A stretch of 64,000 nucleotides of DNA, taken from Mumia sp. ZJ1417 (GTDB lineage Bacteria > Actinomycetota > Actinomycetes > Propionibacteriales > Nocardioidaceae). Shown one piece after another: positions 25,204-34,342 of this stretch; the first letter of the stretch is position 1; every line of letters starts with the position of its first letter. Location of the stretch: contig NZ_CP059901.1 of NCBI RefSeq assembly GCF_014127285.1, positions 496,001-560,000 on the forward strand, read 5' to 3'. A program made the translations under genes and the position numbers. The notes beneath the pieces were generated by a model. The model saw nothing but the letters and a program-made list of their open reading frames with translations. It did no database searches and was not told the DNA's origin.

Positions 25204-26754
25204 ATGTCAGAGCCCCTCCTCCAGCTCACCGGGATCGTCAAGGAGTTCCCTGGGGTGCGCGCGCTCGACGGCGTCGACCTCACCGTGCGCGCCGGAGAGG
25301 TGCACTGCCTCCTCGGCCAGAACGGTGCGGGCAAGTCGACGCTGATCAAGGTGCTCTCCGGAGCCCATGCCGTGGACGAGGGCGAGATCCGCATGGACGG
25401 CGCGCCGGTGTCCTTCAGCGATCCGCAGGCCGCGCTCGACGCCGGGATCGCGACGATCTACCAGGAGCTCGATCTCGTCGACGGGCTGAGCGTGGCCGAC
25501 AACATCTTCCTGGGCCACGAGAAGACGCGCCTCGGGTTCGCCCGCGTCGCCGACACGCGCCGGGCGGCGCGCGAGCTGCTGACCTCGCTGGGCCACCCGG
25601 AGATCCGCCCCGCGCGCGAGATCGGCAGCCTCTCTGCGGCTGGCAAGCAAATCGTCTCGGTGGCACGGGCCCTGTCGCGCCGCGCACGCGTGATCGTGAT
25701 GGACGAGCCGTCCGCCGTCCTCGACCCCGACGAGGTCGACGGCCTGTTCCGCGTGATCGAGGGCCTCCGGTCGTCCGGCCAGGCGATCGTCTACATCTCC
25801 CACCGCCTCGAGGAGATCCGACGCATCGGCGACCGGCTGACGGTCCTCAAGGACGGCCGTACGGTCGCCGCCGACCTGTCTGCCCGTGACACCCCCACCG
25901 CGGAGCTCGTCACGCTCATGACCGGCCGCGAGGTGTCAGCGGAGTTCCCCCGGCGCGCCCAGCCGATCCCCGACGCGCCGCCGCTCCTGGTCGTCGACGG
26001 CCTCGGTCGCGACGGGGAGTTCGACGACGTCTCGTTCTCCGTACGGCCCGGCGAGATCGTCGGACTCGCCGGACTGGTGGGCGCGGGACGCAGCGAGATC
26101 GTCGAGACCGTGTACGGAGCCAGGCGGGCGCAGCGCGGTTCCGTCACCGTCGACGGCCGTGTGCTGCGGCGGGGGTCGGTCGACGGGGCCGTGGCCGCCG
26201 GACTCGGCCTGTGCCCCGAGGAGCGCAAGTCGCAAGGCCTGGTCCTCGACGAGGCCGTCTCTCGAAACATCTCGCTCGCGAGCCTGCCGCGCTTCTCCCG
26301 GTTCGGCGCGACGCGTGATGCGGCCGAGCGGGCCGCCGCGCACGAGGCCGCCCGCTCCGTCGACCTGCGCCCCGACGATCCCGACCGGATCACACGCACG
26401 CTGTCGGGCGGCAACCAGCAGAAGGTCGTCCTCGCCCGCTGGCTGCTGCGGTCGTGCCGCGTGCTCCTGCTCGACGAGCCGACCCGGGGTGTCGACGTCG
26501 GTGCCCGCAGCGAGATCTACGCCCTCGTCCGCACACTCGCCGACGAAGGCCTGGCGGTCGTGGTCGTCTCCAGCGACATCGACGAGGTGCTCGGCCTCTC
26601 CGACCGCGTCCTCGTGGTGGTTGACGGTCGGGTCGTTCACTCCGGGACGTCCGACTCGCTCGACGCCCACGCCGTCCTCGACCGGATCCTCGCCACCCAC
26701 GAGTTGGCCACCCACGGAACAGCCACCCACGGATCGAAAGGTGACGCCGCGTGA
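25204..26754 (+). CDS. Sugar ABC transporter ATPase, two NBDs (RbsA/XylG/MglA type)
   Basis: 516 residues with two nucleotide-binding domains. NBD1: Walker A GQNGAGKSTL near residue 38, signature-like LSAAGKQ, Walker B VIVMDEPSAVLD. NBD2 about 265-500: degenerate Walker A GLVGAGRSE, signature LSGGNQQKV, Walker B VLLLDEPTRGVD. A degenerate second site is normal for this CUT2 class importer of monosaccharides such as ribose, xylose or galactose. GTGA overlap with the permease. Substrate cannot be fixed from the ATPase. Confidence 0.95.
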   Translation: MSEPLLQLTGIVKEFPGVRALDGVDLTVRAGEVHCLLGQNGAGKSTLIKVLSGAHAVDEGEIRMDGAPVSFSDPQAALDAGIATIYQELDLVDGLSVADNIFLGHEKTRLGFARVADTRRAARELLTSLGHPEIRPAREIGSLSAAGKQIVSVARALSRRARVIVMDEPSAVLDPDEVDGLFRVIEGLRSSGQAIVYISHRLEEIRRIGDRLTVLKDGRTVAADLSARDTPTAELVTLMTGREVSAEFPRRAQPIPDAPPLLVVDGLGRDGEFDDVSFSVRPGEIVGLAGLVGAGRSEIVETVYGARRAQRGSVTVDGRVLRRGSVDGAVAAGLGLCPEERKSQGLVLDEAVSRNISLASLPRFSRFGATRDAAERAAAHEAARSVDLRPDDPDRITRTLSGGNQQKVVLARWLLRSCRVLLLDEPTRGVDVGARSEIYALVRTLADEGLAVVVVSSDIDEVLGLSDRVLVVVDGRVVHSGTSDSLDAHAVLDRILATHELATHGTATHGSKGDAA

Positions 26755-27761
26755 GTACCTCATCGGTGACAGGGAGCGCGCAGCCGACCACGGCCGGCCC
26801 GGAGAAGCGAGCTCGGTCGCTCGGGGTCGCCCGCAACCTCGGCCTGGTGGTTGCCCTCGCGCTGCTGTGTGTCGTCGGGCTGGTCACCGCGGGTGATCGG
26901 TTCGCCAGCACCGACAACGTCATCACCGTCCTCAGTCTCGCCTCGGCGATCGGCGTGGTGGCGATCGGCATGACGTTCGTGATCACTGGCGGTGGCATCG
27001 ACCTGTCCGTCGGTGCGATCGTCGCGCTCGCGTCGGTGTGGGCGTCGACCACGGGCACCCAGGCGATGGCCGAGGACGTCGGTTGGATCGTGATCGTGAC
27101 GACCGCGATCGGCGTCGGCATCGCCTGCGGAGTGATCAACGGAGTCCTCATCGCTTACGGCAAGATCGTCCCGTTCATCGCGACACTGGCGATGCTCGCC
27201 AGTGCCCGAGGGCTCGCCGAGATCATCGCCGACCGCAAGACGCAGATCATCCGGGACCAAGGGTTCCGCGACGCTCTCGGCGCCCGGCCGTTCGGCATCC
27301 CGGTGATCGTCTTCCTCTTCGCGATCGTCGTCGTCGCCGGGTGGTTCCTGCTCAACCGCACGACGTTCGGCCGGCGGACGTTCGCCGTCGGCGGCAACAC
27401 CGAGGCCGCGCGCCTCGCGGGCATCAAGGTGCAGCGCCACACCGTCTACCTGTACGCGCTGCTGGGCGCCACCTGCGGCCTGGCCGCCGTGATGCTCATG
27501 TCGCGCACGCAGACGGGGTCGTCCACCCACGGACTGATGTGGGAGCTCGACGCCATCGCCGCGGTCGTCATCGGCGGCACGCTGCTCAGCGGCGGTCGCG
27601 GCACCGTGGTCGGGACGCTCCTGGGCGTCCTGATCTTCACCACCCTCACCAATGTCTTCACGCTCAACAACCTGTCGACGTCCGTCCAGGCCGTCGCCAA
27701 GGGCGTGATCATCGTCGTCGCTGTGCTCCTCCAGCAGCGCCTGGCGAACCGCAGCACCTAG
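26751..27761 (+). CDS. Sugar ABC transporter permease (RbsC/XylH type)
   Basis: 336 residues, about eight to ten helices. VITGGGIDLSVGAIVALASV and GGTLLSGGRGTVVGTLLGVLIF are the family's substrate-path and coupling regions, and NTEAARLAGIKV the cytoplasmic EAA-like loop that docks on the ATPase. Forms a homodimeric channel for a monosaccharide. GTG start overlaps the ATPase stop. Twenty bases before the binding-protein gene. Confidence 0.94.
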   Translation: MSTSSVTGSAQPTTAGPEKRARSLGVARNLGLVVALALLCVVGLVTAGDRFASTDNVITVLSLASAIGVVAIGMTFVITGGGIDLSVGAIVALASVWASTTGTQAMAEDVGWIVIVTTAIGVGIACGVINGVLIAYGKIVPFIATLAMLASARGLAEIIADRKTQIIRDQGFRDALGARPFGIPVIVFLFAIVVVAGWFLLNRTTFGRRTFAVGGNTEAARLAGIKVQRHTVYLYALLGATCGLAAVMLMSRTQTGSSTHGLMWELDAIAAVVIGGTLLSGGRGTVVGTLLGVLIFTTLTNVFTLNNLSTSVQAVAKGVIIVVAVLLQQRLANRST

Positions 27762-27781
27762 ACCCCACCGAGGAGACGGCA

Positions 27782-28828
27782 ATGTCCACCACCAACCCGC
27801 GCCGACGCCTGTTGGCGATCGGCGGCGCCCTCGCGGCCGCCGCACTGACCCTGACCGCGTGCACCAACAGCTCCGACGACGGCGACAACGACAACGCCGC
27901 CAACGCTGGCGCCGGCGACAACGCCGAGACTGGCGAGACCGTACGGATCGGCTTCTCGGCCCCTGCCGCCGACCACGGATGGATGGGGGCGATCACCGAT
28001 GCGGCTGTCGATCAGGCTGGCGCGTTCGACGACGTCGAGCTGGTCCACGCCGAAGGCACCAACGACGTCAACCTGCAGATCTCGCAGGTCGAGACCTTCA
28101 TCAACGACAAGGTCGACGCCATCGTCCTGCTGCCGTTCGACGGTGCGGCGATGACCGACGTGGCGACCCGCGCGATGGAGGCCGGCATCCCGGTGATCAA
28201 CGTCGACCGCGAGTTCGACTCGCCGTTCGCGGCACGGACGACCGTGCTCGGCGACAACTACGGCATGGGCGTCTCTGCGGGGAGCTACGTCTGCGAGCAG
28301 GCCGACGGCAACACCGATGCCATCGTCGCCGAGATCGCGGGCATCGACTCGCTGCCGTTGACCCAAGACCGCTCGCGCGGGTTCAAGGACGCGCTGGCCG
28401 ACTGCGGGCTGAAGGTCTCGAACCGTGTCGCAGCGGAGTTCACCGTCGAGACCGGCGAACGTGCCGCGGCCAACCTCCTGCAGGCCGCCCCGAAGATCGA
28501 TTTCCTGTGGAACCACGACGACGACCAGGGCGTCGGTGTGCTGGCCGCGATCGAGAACGCCGGACGAGACGAGTTCGTCATGATCGGCGGTGCCGGCTCG
28601 GCCAACGTGATGCGGTCCATCGAGGCTGACGACACCGTCCTCAAGGCCACCGTCATCTATCCGTCGACGCAGGGTGCGGACGGCATCAAGCTCGCCCGGC
28701 TGATCGCGCAGGGCCGCTCGATGTCCGACCTCGCGGAGGTCGAGGTCCCGCGGGTCGTGCAGCTCGCGGCGCCGACCGTGACCAAGGAGAACGTCGACCA
28801 GTACGTGGACTCGGCCTTCGAGTCCTGA
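27782..28828 (+). CDS. Sugar-binding lipoprotein of the ABC importer
   Basis: 348 residues. Signal peptide with lipobox LTAC, lipid-anchored at Cys27, then an Asn/Asp/Ala-rich spacer and a type I periplasmic binding fold: GFSAPAADHGWMGAITDAA, DAIVLLPFDGAAM, GIPVINVDREFD and FLWNHDDDQGVGVL as in ribose/xylose/galactose binding proteins. Delivers the sugar to the permease. GGAGACGGCA precedes the ATG. The upstream open frame is antisense-like and was ignored. A 13-bp hairpin follows the stop. Confidence 0.93.
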   Translation: MSTTNPRRRLLAIGGALAAAALTLTACTNSSDDGDNDNAANAGAGDNAETGETVRIGFSAPAADHGWMGAITDAAVDQAGAFDDVELVHAEGTNDVNLQISQVETFINDKVDAIVLLPFDGAAMTDVATRAMEAGIPVINVDREFDSPFAARTTVLGDNYGMGVSAGSYVCEQADGNTDAIVAEIAGIDSLPLTQDRSRGFKDALADCGLKVSNRVAAEFTVETGERAAANLLQAAPKIDFLWNHDDDQGVGVLAAIENAGRDEFVMIGGAGSANVMRSIEADDTVLKATVIYPSTQGADGIKLARLIAQGRSMSDLAEVEVPRVVQLAAPTVTKENVDQYVDSAFES

Positions 28829-28836
28829 CGACGGCC

Positions 28837-28869
28837 GCACACCCCGCCGGCCCGCTCGGCGGGGTGTGC
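28837..28869 (+). terminator. 13-bp hairpin after the binding-protein gene
   Basis: Perfect stem GCACACCCCGCCG with a 7-base loop, no U-tract. It lies inside the operon, nine bases after the binding-protein stop and 37 bases before the dehydrogenase. It can act as partial terminator or protect upstream mRNA, which would give more binding protein than catabolic enzyme. Confidence 0.7.
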
Positions 28870-28905
28870 GCCGCCTCCTCACGCCCCTCGGCCCGAAGGA
28901 ACCCC

Positions 28906-30141
28906 ATGACAGACACCTCACGTGAGCTCGGCGTCGGGCAGGTCGGCTACGCCTTCATGGGCGCGGCGCACTCCCAGGCGTGGCGCACCGCGCCCTCCTT
29001 CTTCGACCTCCCCCTCGCTCCTCGGCTGCGCGCCCTGTGCGGGCGAGACGCCGCCGCCGCGCAGGCGGTCGCCGACCGCTTCGGCTGGGAGTCCGTCGAG
29101 TCCGACTGGCGTGCGCTGATCACCCGTGACGACATCGACCTGATCGACATCTGCACCCCCGGCAGCACCCACGTGGAGATCGCCGTCGCCGCCTTGCGCG
29201 CCGGCAAGCACGTCCTGTGCGAGAAGCCGCTCGCCAACACGGTCGAAGAGGCCGAGCTGATGGCCGAGGCGGCGGCCGAGGCCGCCACGCGCGGCGTGTA
29301 CGCGATGGTCGGCTTCACCTACCGCCGTACCCCCGCGCTGTCGTTCGCCCGGCAGCTGGTCGCCGACGGGCGGCTTGGGACGATCCGGCACGTCCGGGCG
29401 CAATACCTCCAGGACTGGCTCACCGACGCCGACGCCCCTCTCAGCTGGCGCCTCGACAAGACACTCGCCGGGTCCGGCGCACTGGGCGACATCGGTGCGC
29501 ACCTCGTCGACGCGGCCCAGTTCCTCACCGGGTCCGCGATCAGCTCGGTGAGCGGCGTGCTCCAGACCTTCGTCGACAGCCGACCCGTCGCCGGCGACCA
29601 CGGCACGCTCGGGGGGAGCGGCAGCGCCGACGTCGAGCGCGGCCCGGTGACGGTCGACGACGCCGCGGCGTTCACGGCACGCTTCGACAACGGCGCTCTC
29701 GGCGTCTTCGAGGCGACCCGGTTCGCGACCGGCCGCAAGAACGCGATGCGCCTGGAGATCAGCGGGTCGGACGGCGCGCTCGCGTTCGACTTCGAGGAGA
29801 TGAACCTTCTCCACTTCTACGACGCGACCGAGCCGGCCGAGACCGCGGGCTTCCGCCGCATCGTCGTCACCGAGCCGACCCACCCATACGCGGGTGCGTG
29901 GTGGCCTGCGGGTCACGGTCTCGGCTACGAGCACGGCTTCACCCACCAGGTCGTCGACCTCGTCAACGCCATCGCCGCGGGCGAGCAGCCGACCCCGTCC
30001 TTCGCCGACGGGCTCTCGGTCCAGCGTGTGCTCGCCGCAGTGGAGGCCAGTGCAATGGACGAGTCCCGTCACCAGAAGGTGCCGCACGACGCGGGCACCG
30101 CCGAGGGCCCGCACGCCGGGCGACAAGGAGGCGCGTCATGA
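28906..30141 (+). CDS. Gfo/Idh/MocA family dehydrogenase
   Basis: 411 residues. Rossmann N-domain ([18 protein letters not shown]), [32 protein letters not shown] with catalytic Lys, then the C-terminal alpha/beta domain ([20 protein letters not shown]) with the conserved Asp and His of the sugar pocket. Oxidises a hydroxyl of a sugar, inositol or glycoside with NAD(P). GAAGGAACCCC precedes the ATG. ATGA overlap with the isomerase. Position behind a sugar importer suggests first oxidation of the imported compound. Confidence 0.92.
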   Translation: MTDTSRELGVGQVGYAFMGAAHSQAWRTAPSFFDLPLAPRLRALCGRDAAAAQAVADRFGWESVESDWRALITRDDIDLIDICTPGSTHVEIAVAALRAGKHVLCEKPLANTVEEAELMAEAAAEAATRGVYAMVGFTYRRTPALSFARQLVADGRLGTIRHVRAQYLQDWLTDADAPLSWRLDKTLAGSGALGDIGAHLVDAAQFLTGSAISSVSGVLQTFVDSRPVAGDHGTLGGSGSADVERGPVTVDDAAAFTARFDNGALGVFEATRFATGRKNAMRLEISGSDGALAFDFEEMNLLHFYDATEPAETAGFRRIVVTEPTHPYAGAWWPAGHGLGYEHGFTHQVVDLVNAIAAGEQPTPSFADGLSVQRVLAAVEASAMDESRHQKVPHDAGTAEGPHAGRQGGAS

Positions 30142-31145
30142 CGCGACCGATCACGCTCTTCACCGGACAGTGGGCCGACCTGCCGTTCGAGGAGGTGGCG
30201 CGCCTGGCGTCGGGCTGGGGCTACGACGGGCTCGAGATCGCCTGCTGGGGCGACCACTTCGACCCGTGGGCCGCGGTCGAGGACGACGGCTATGTCCAGG
30301 CGAAGCGGGAGGTGCTCGACAAGTACGGCCTCGAGGTGCACGCGATCTCCAACCACCTCAAGGGCCAGGCCGTGTGCGACGACCCGATCGATCTGCGCCA
30401 CCGCGACATCCTGCCCGACCGGATCTGGGGCGACGGTGATCCCGAAGGCGTCCGTCAGCGCGCGGCCGAGGAGATGAAGAACACCGCCCGTGCCGCACGG
30501 CTGCTCGGCGTCGACACGGTCGTCGGATTCACCGGATCGTCCATCTGGAAGTACGTCGCGATGTTCCCTCCGGCCTCGCAGGCCCTCATCGACGCGGGGT
30601 ACGAGGACTTCGCGAACCGCTGGAACCCGATCCTCGACGTCTTCGACGCCGAAGGGGTGCGGTTCGCGCACGAGGTCCACCCGAGCGAGATCGCGTACGA
30701 CTACTGGACGACCGTCCGCACGCTCGAGGCGATCGGTCACAGGGAGGCGTTCGGCCTCAACTGGGACCCGTCGCACTTCGTCTGGCAGGACCTTGACCCG
30801 CTCGGGTTCCTGTGGGACTTCCAGGACCGGATCTACCACGTCGACTGCAAGGACGCGAAGAAGCAGGTCGGCAACGGACGCAACGGACGGCTCGGCTCGC
30901 ACCTGCCGTGGGCCGACCCTCGGCGCGGCTGGGACTTCGTGTCGACGGGGCGCGGTGACGTCCCGTGGGAAGCATGCTTCCGGATGCTCAACACGATCGG
31001 CTACGACGGGCCCGTCTCGATCGAGTGGGAGGACGCGGGCATGGACCGTCTCGTCGGGGCTCCCGAGGCGCTGGCGTTCGTGAAGCAGAACCTCTTCGAC
31101 GCCCCGGCTGCCGCCTTCGACGCCGCCTTCAGCACGAAGGAGTAG
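30138..31145 (+). CDS. TIM-barrel sugar isomerase/epimerase (AP endonuclease 2 fold)
   Basis: 335 residues. Metal-site residues spread over the barrel: [48 protein letters not shown] and [11 protein letters not shown] give the Glu-Asp-His-Glu set of xylose-isomerase-like enzymes. Works on a keto sugar or glycoside intermediate; partners of this type act with Gfo/Idh/MocA dehydrogenases in inositol and 3-keto-glycoside pathways. Translationally coupled to the dehydrogenase; last gene of the operon before a strong bidirectional terminator. Confidence 0.9.
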   Translation: MTRPITLFTGQWADLPFEEVARLASGWGYDGLEIACWGDHFDPWAAVEDDGYVQAKREVLDKYGLEVHAISNHLKGQAVCDDPIDLRHRDILPDRIWGDGDPEGVRQRAAEEMKNTARAARLLGVDTVVGFTGSSIWKYVAMFPPASQALIDAGYEDFANRWNPILDVFDAEGVRFAHEVHPSEIAYDYWTTVRTLEAIGHREAFGLNWDPSHFVWQDLDPLGFLWDFQDRIYHVDCKDAKKQVGNGRNGRLGSHLPWADPRRGWDFVSTGRGDVPWEACFRMLNTIGYDGPVSIEWEDAGMDRLVGAPEALAFVKQNLFDAPAAAFDAAFSTKE

Positions 31146-31158
31146 GCGCCGGCGCGTG

Positions 31159-31203
31159 TGTGCGGTCGATCGGTGCTCGTACGGAGCGCCGATCGACCGC
31201 ACA
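31159..31203. terminator. 20-bp bidirectional hairpin between convergent genes
   Basis: TGTGCGGTCGATCGG pairs with CCGATCGACCGCACA and the stem continues through one T-G wobble and GCTC/GAGC, loop GTACG. Twenty base pairs in total, placed between the convergent isomerase and SGNH hydrolase genes, so it can end both transcripts. It has no long T-run on either side. Confidence 0.8.
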
Positions 31204-31216
31204 GTCGGCTTCAGGG

Positions 31217-32449
31217 TCAGCGGCGCTTGACGACCGTGATCCGGATCGGCTTCGACCGGCTCGACTTCGTGGTCTTGGACCCGCCGTACGTCACCGTGAT
31301 GCGGTGCTTGCCCTTCTTGAGGCGGGGCAGCGTGATCCGCTTGATGCCGCTCGCGCCGACGCGCACCCTCTTGAGCGTGCGCTTGCCGTCCTTGACGACG
31401 AGCATGCCGCCGGGCTTGACGCCCCGTGCGGCACGGACGCGGACGCGTACGGCGGCGCGCTTCTTGGTCGTGATGCGGTGCTTGCCGACGAGTTTCGCAC
31501 TCGTCGTCGTCGCGACCTTCACGACCGGCGCCGGCGCCGGCTTCGGCGGGGTCGGCTTGGGCGGCTGGGGTTTCGGAGCGAGAGCCGTCACGAACGCGTC
31601 GGCGATCTTCTGGTGGCCTGTGTCGTTGGCGTGGATGTCGCCGTTGCTGCACATCCACGTCCATCCGCAGACGCGGGCGACGTTGAGCGGGACCTGCTCG
31701 GGGTAGCCGGGGAGGTCGACCAGCGTCTTGTCGTTCGACGAGAACGTGCCGGCGACGTCCGCGGTCACGAAGCCGTTCTTGGTGTTCGCCGCCGTGATGG
31801 TGTCGTTGAGCGACTGCGCGACACCGACCGAGAGCTCGGCGAGCGCCCTGTTGCCTCCGACCCAACCGGCGAGGAACGGGTTGTAGTACGTCATGCCGAG
31901 GTAGCGAGGCTTGGCGCCGCCGGCCTCGCGCAGCGCGGCGTCGATCGCGGACACGTCCGCACCGACCGACTGGATGCGCTTGGTGAGGCAGGTCAGCATG
32001 TCGTCGCCGTCGGCTCCTGCGGGCACGCACGGGTGCACGTCGTTGGCGCCGATGCCGACCGAGACGTAGGCGACCTGGCCGGGGTGCTCCTTCAGGAACG
32101 TCACCGCGGCTGCCAGCTGCGTGCCTTCGTCGTACGCGCACGCGCCCGGGTTGCCGTTGGCGTGCTTGCCGGTGAGCACCGAGCGTGCGGTGGCGCCGGC
32201 GCACCCGAATGCCTCGTGCTCGAGGTAGGGGTCGGACTCCTTGAGCTTCTCGTACAGGCGGCCCGTGTACGCGGTCTCCGGCTCGTCCGCCCGCGAGTCC
32301 GGCTGCCAGCCGGTCGCCAGCGAGTCGCCCAGTGAGACGTAGTAGCGGGGGCCGGGGTCTGCGGCGAGCGCAGGCGAGGCGGCTGCCAGTCCGCTGAGGG
32401 TCAGGCCGCACGCCGCGAGGACGGCGGCGGCCTTGTGTGCGATGGACAC
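31217..32449 (-). CDS. Secreted SGNH/GDSL hydrolase with basic Ig-like tail
   Basis: 410 residues. Signal peptide 1-30 (cleavage near ALA-AD). Block I SLGDSLATG with nucleophile Ser43, Gly block GGNRA, GIGANDV with Asn of the oxyanion hole, and DIHANDTGH with Asp and His. Six Cys fit disulfides outside the cell. After a Pro/Lys hinge (PKPQPPKPTPPKPAPAP) comes about 100 residues of an Ig-like, Lys/Arg-rich domain ending ITVVKRR, like the tail of the subtilase below. Predicted extracellular lipase/esterase. GTG start with a GGAG site. Confidence 0.9.
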   Translation of the reverse strand: MSIAHKAAAVLAACGLTLSGLAAASPALAADPGPRYYVSLGDSLATGWQPDSRADEPETAYTGRLYEKLKESDPYLEHEAFGCAGATARSVLTGKHANGNPGACAYDEGTQLAAAVTFLKEHPGQVAYVSVGIGANDVHPCVPAGADGDDMLTCLTKRIQSVGADVSAIDAALREAGGAKPRYLGMTYYNPFLAGWVGGNRALAELSVGVAQSLNDTITAANTKNGFVTADVAGTFSSNDKTLVDLPGYPEQVPLNVARVCGWTWMCSNGDIHANDTGHQKIADAFVTALAPKPQPPKPTPPKPAPAPVVKVATTTSAKLVGKHRITTKKRAAVRVRVRAARGVKPGGMLVVKDGKRTLKRVRVGASGIKRITLPRLKKGKHRITVTYGGSKTTKSSRSKPIRITVVKRR

Positions 32450-32606
32450 GTGGGGTTCTCCCTCCGATAGGTGAGAGCACCTTAGGCGTGTTCGTGGCGT
32501 GGGTCACACTCGCCCTCTCCCTTCGGCGCTGCTGACCACCTACGCCGCGCTTGTGCCGTTCGCGCGGTACTGTCCTTGAGGCAACCTGTGCGACAAAGGA
32601 GCCGGC

Positions 32607-33272
32607 TTGTCCAGACTCTCGCGTACCGCTGCCCCTGTCACCGCCGTGCTCTGCGGCCTCGTCCTGCTCACCGCTGAGCGTCCGCTCGTGCAGAGCCACG
32701 AGGTGCGGTTGGTGTCCACCAGCGTCCCCACCGCCGCCGCGGTGCCCGACGCCACCCCCCTTGCCGCGCCTCGACCGACGAAGATCCAGCGGGAGGTCGG
32801 CCGGCGGATCACCGCACTGCTGACGCCTCCGGGGGAGAAGCCTGCCGACGGACTCCCGGTCGGTCTCGACTCGGGCGTGATCGGCGTCATCGGCAGCACG
32901 GTGGACGGATACACGCTGGTCGTCACGAGAGGGACGGACGGTGCCGCCCTCGTCTCGAAGCTCACCGCAGATCTTCCGGACAAGGCCAGGCAAGGACTTG
33001 AGATCCGCGTCTCCGGACGCACCGCCGACGAGCTCCGCGCAGCGTGGGCAGCCGTGTTCGCGCAGCAGTGGCGCACCCTCGCACCCGCGCCCCAGCACGC
33101 CGTCGCGGTCGAGCTCGATCCCGAGCGCGAGGCCGTCGTCGTGGTCATCGGCTCTGAGCCGCCAGACGTCGGTCGACTCGACACGCTCCAGCGGCCGTTG
33201 CGGGGCGTCGAGCCCGGAGCCGTCGTCATCCAGTACGGGGGAGCAGCCGGCCGCGCGGTCGGCGACGAATAG
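32607..33272 (+). CDS. Exported protein of unknown function
   Basis: 221 residues. N-terminal signal-like segment (APVTAVLCGLVLLTA) then a soluble mixed alpha/beta region: GVIGVIGSTVDGYTLVVTRGTD, LEIRVSGRTADEL, HAVAVELDPEREAVVVVIGS. The beta-rich repeats recall propeptide-type domains of secreted alpha-lytic proteases, but no catalytic residues are present (tentative). TTG start with AAAGGAG seven bases upstream. The stop TAG directly abuts the ATG of the GH114-like gene, so the two are co-transcribed. Confidence 0.7.
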   Translation: MSRLSRTAAPVTAVLCGLVLLTAERPLVQSHEVRLVSTSVPTAAAVPDATPLAAPRPTKIQREVGRRITALLTPPGEKPADGLPVGLDSGVIGVIGSTVDGYTLVVTRGTDGAALVSKLTADLPDKARQGLEIRVSGRTADELRAAWAAVFAQQWRTLAPAPQHAVAVELDPEREAVVVVIGSEPPDVGRLDTLQRPLRGVEPGAVVIQYGGAAGRAVGDE

Positions 33273-34082
33273 ATGTCAGTCTTCACGACCTTCCGGGCTC
33301 GCTCTCTCACGGCAGCCACGGTGATTCTCATCGCGCTAGGCCTGCTGCTCTCCCTCGTCGTGGCTCCTGTGCAGGCCGCGCCGGAGCCGAAGCCTCTCCC
33401 GACCGGCGTGCACGTCGACTACCAGCTCGGCGGGATCCGCAGCGTTCCCTCCAGCGTCGGCATCGTCGTACGCGACCGGAAGGCGAAGCCTCTCGCCGGC
33501 CGCTACAACATCTGCTACGTCAACGCCTTCCAGACCCAGAAAAGCGAGCGCAAGTCCTGGCGCCACAAGCGCTGGCACCTCGTGCTGAAGAGGAACGGCA
33601 AGGCCGTCAAGGACACCGAGTGGAACGAGTGGCTGCTCGACATCCGGACGGGCGCCAAGCGTGCGAAGCTCGCGAAGGTCATGCGCACCTGGATGAAGGG
33701 CTGCGCCCGTGCCGGCTACGACGCCGTCGAGCTCGACAACCTCGACTCCTTCCTTCGAAGCCGCGGCCTCCTCAGTCGCAAGCAGGCCGTCGCGTACGCG
33801 AAACGCCTCGTGAAGTCCGCACACGCCGTCGGGCTCGCCGTGGGGCAGAAGAACTTCGCCGAGCTCAACGGCAAGAAGATCGGCTTCGACTTCGCCATCG
33901 CGGAACAGTGCGGCCAGTGGCGCGAGTGCGCGGCCTACGTGCGCTCGTACGGTCGCCGGGTCATCGCCGTCGAGTATCGGCGCAAGGACTTCCGGTGGAC
34001 CTGCACGCGCTACGGAGCCATGCTCCCGGTCGTCTACCGCGACCACGCGCTCAAGCCCAAGGGCGTACGCACGTTCTGCTGA
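33273..34082 (+). CDS. Secreted GH114-like (endo-alpha-1,4-polygalactosaminidase family) protein
   Basis: 269 residues. Signal peptide about 1-35 (cleavage near VQA-AP). TIM-barrel features of the GH114/TM1410 family: VDYQLGG, VGIVVRDR, YNICYVNAFQTQ, GYDAVELDNLDSF with a catalytic Asp, AVGLAVGQKNFAEL, DFAIAEQCGQWREC and VIAVEYRRK with a second acid. Members cleave galactosamine-containing exopolysaccharide. Four Cys fit disulfides. No further gene downstream; tRNA-Lys follows 84 bases later. Confidence 0.85.
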   Translation: MSVFTTFRARSLTAATVILIALGLLLSLVVAPVQAAPEPKPLPTGVHVDYQLGGIRSVPSSVGIVVRDRKAKPLAGRYNICYVNAFQTQKSERKSWRHKRWHLVLKRNGKAVKDTEWNEWLLDIRTGAKRAKLAKVMRTWMKGCARAGYDAVELDNLDSFLRSRGLLSRKQAVAYAKRLVKSAHAVGLAVGQKNFAELNGKKIGFDFAIAEQCGQWRECAAYVRSYGRRVIAVEYRRKDFRWTCTRYGAMLPVVYRDHALKPKGVRTFC

Positions 34083-34166
34083 CACCGCCGTCCTGTGCGG
34101 GTCCTCGGCCGTCACTCCCCGACGTCCTGCATACTGACCGCCAGGGGACGGGTGTCCCGATCCCCT

Positions 34167-34239
34167 GGGCCTCTAGCTCAATTGGCAGAGCAACGGACTT
34201 TTAATCCGTGGGTTGTGGGTTCGAGTCCCACGGGGCCTA
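34167..34239 (+). tRNA. tRNA-Lys(UUU)
   Basis: 73 bases that fold as a cloverleaf: acceptor GGGCCTC with GGGGCCT (two G-U pairs), D arm GCTC/GAGC, anticodon stem ACGGA/TCCGT with loop CTTTTAA (anticodon TTT), T arm GTGGG/CCCAC with loop TTCGAGT, discriminator A. CCA is not encoded. A possible -10 CATACT is at 34130-34135. No integrase or duplicated 3' end nearby, so no sign of use as an attachment site. Confidence 0.97.
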
Positions 34240-34342
34240 CCGAAGACCCGCGCATGGGCGCAACCTCGCGGATTCGGCCACGCGCGAGAGTTTTGCGGCT
34301 TATCTTCTTGGCGACATCCCTCCGCTTGCCAGGAGCCGCACG

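Noticed and set aside
30069-33098. 1009-residue leftward frame
   Set aside because: Crosses three real genes on both strands and the 20-bp terminator; composition of a shadow.
34167-34239. tRNA-Lys as integration site of a genomic island
   Set aside because: No integrase and no repeat of the tRNA 3' end nearby; neighbours look native.
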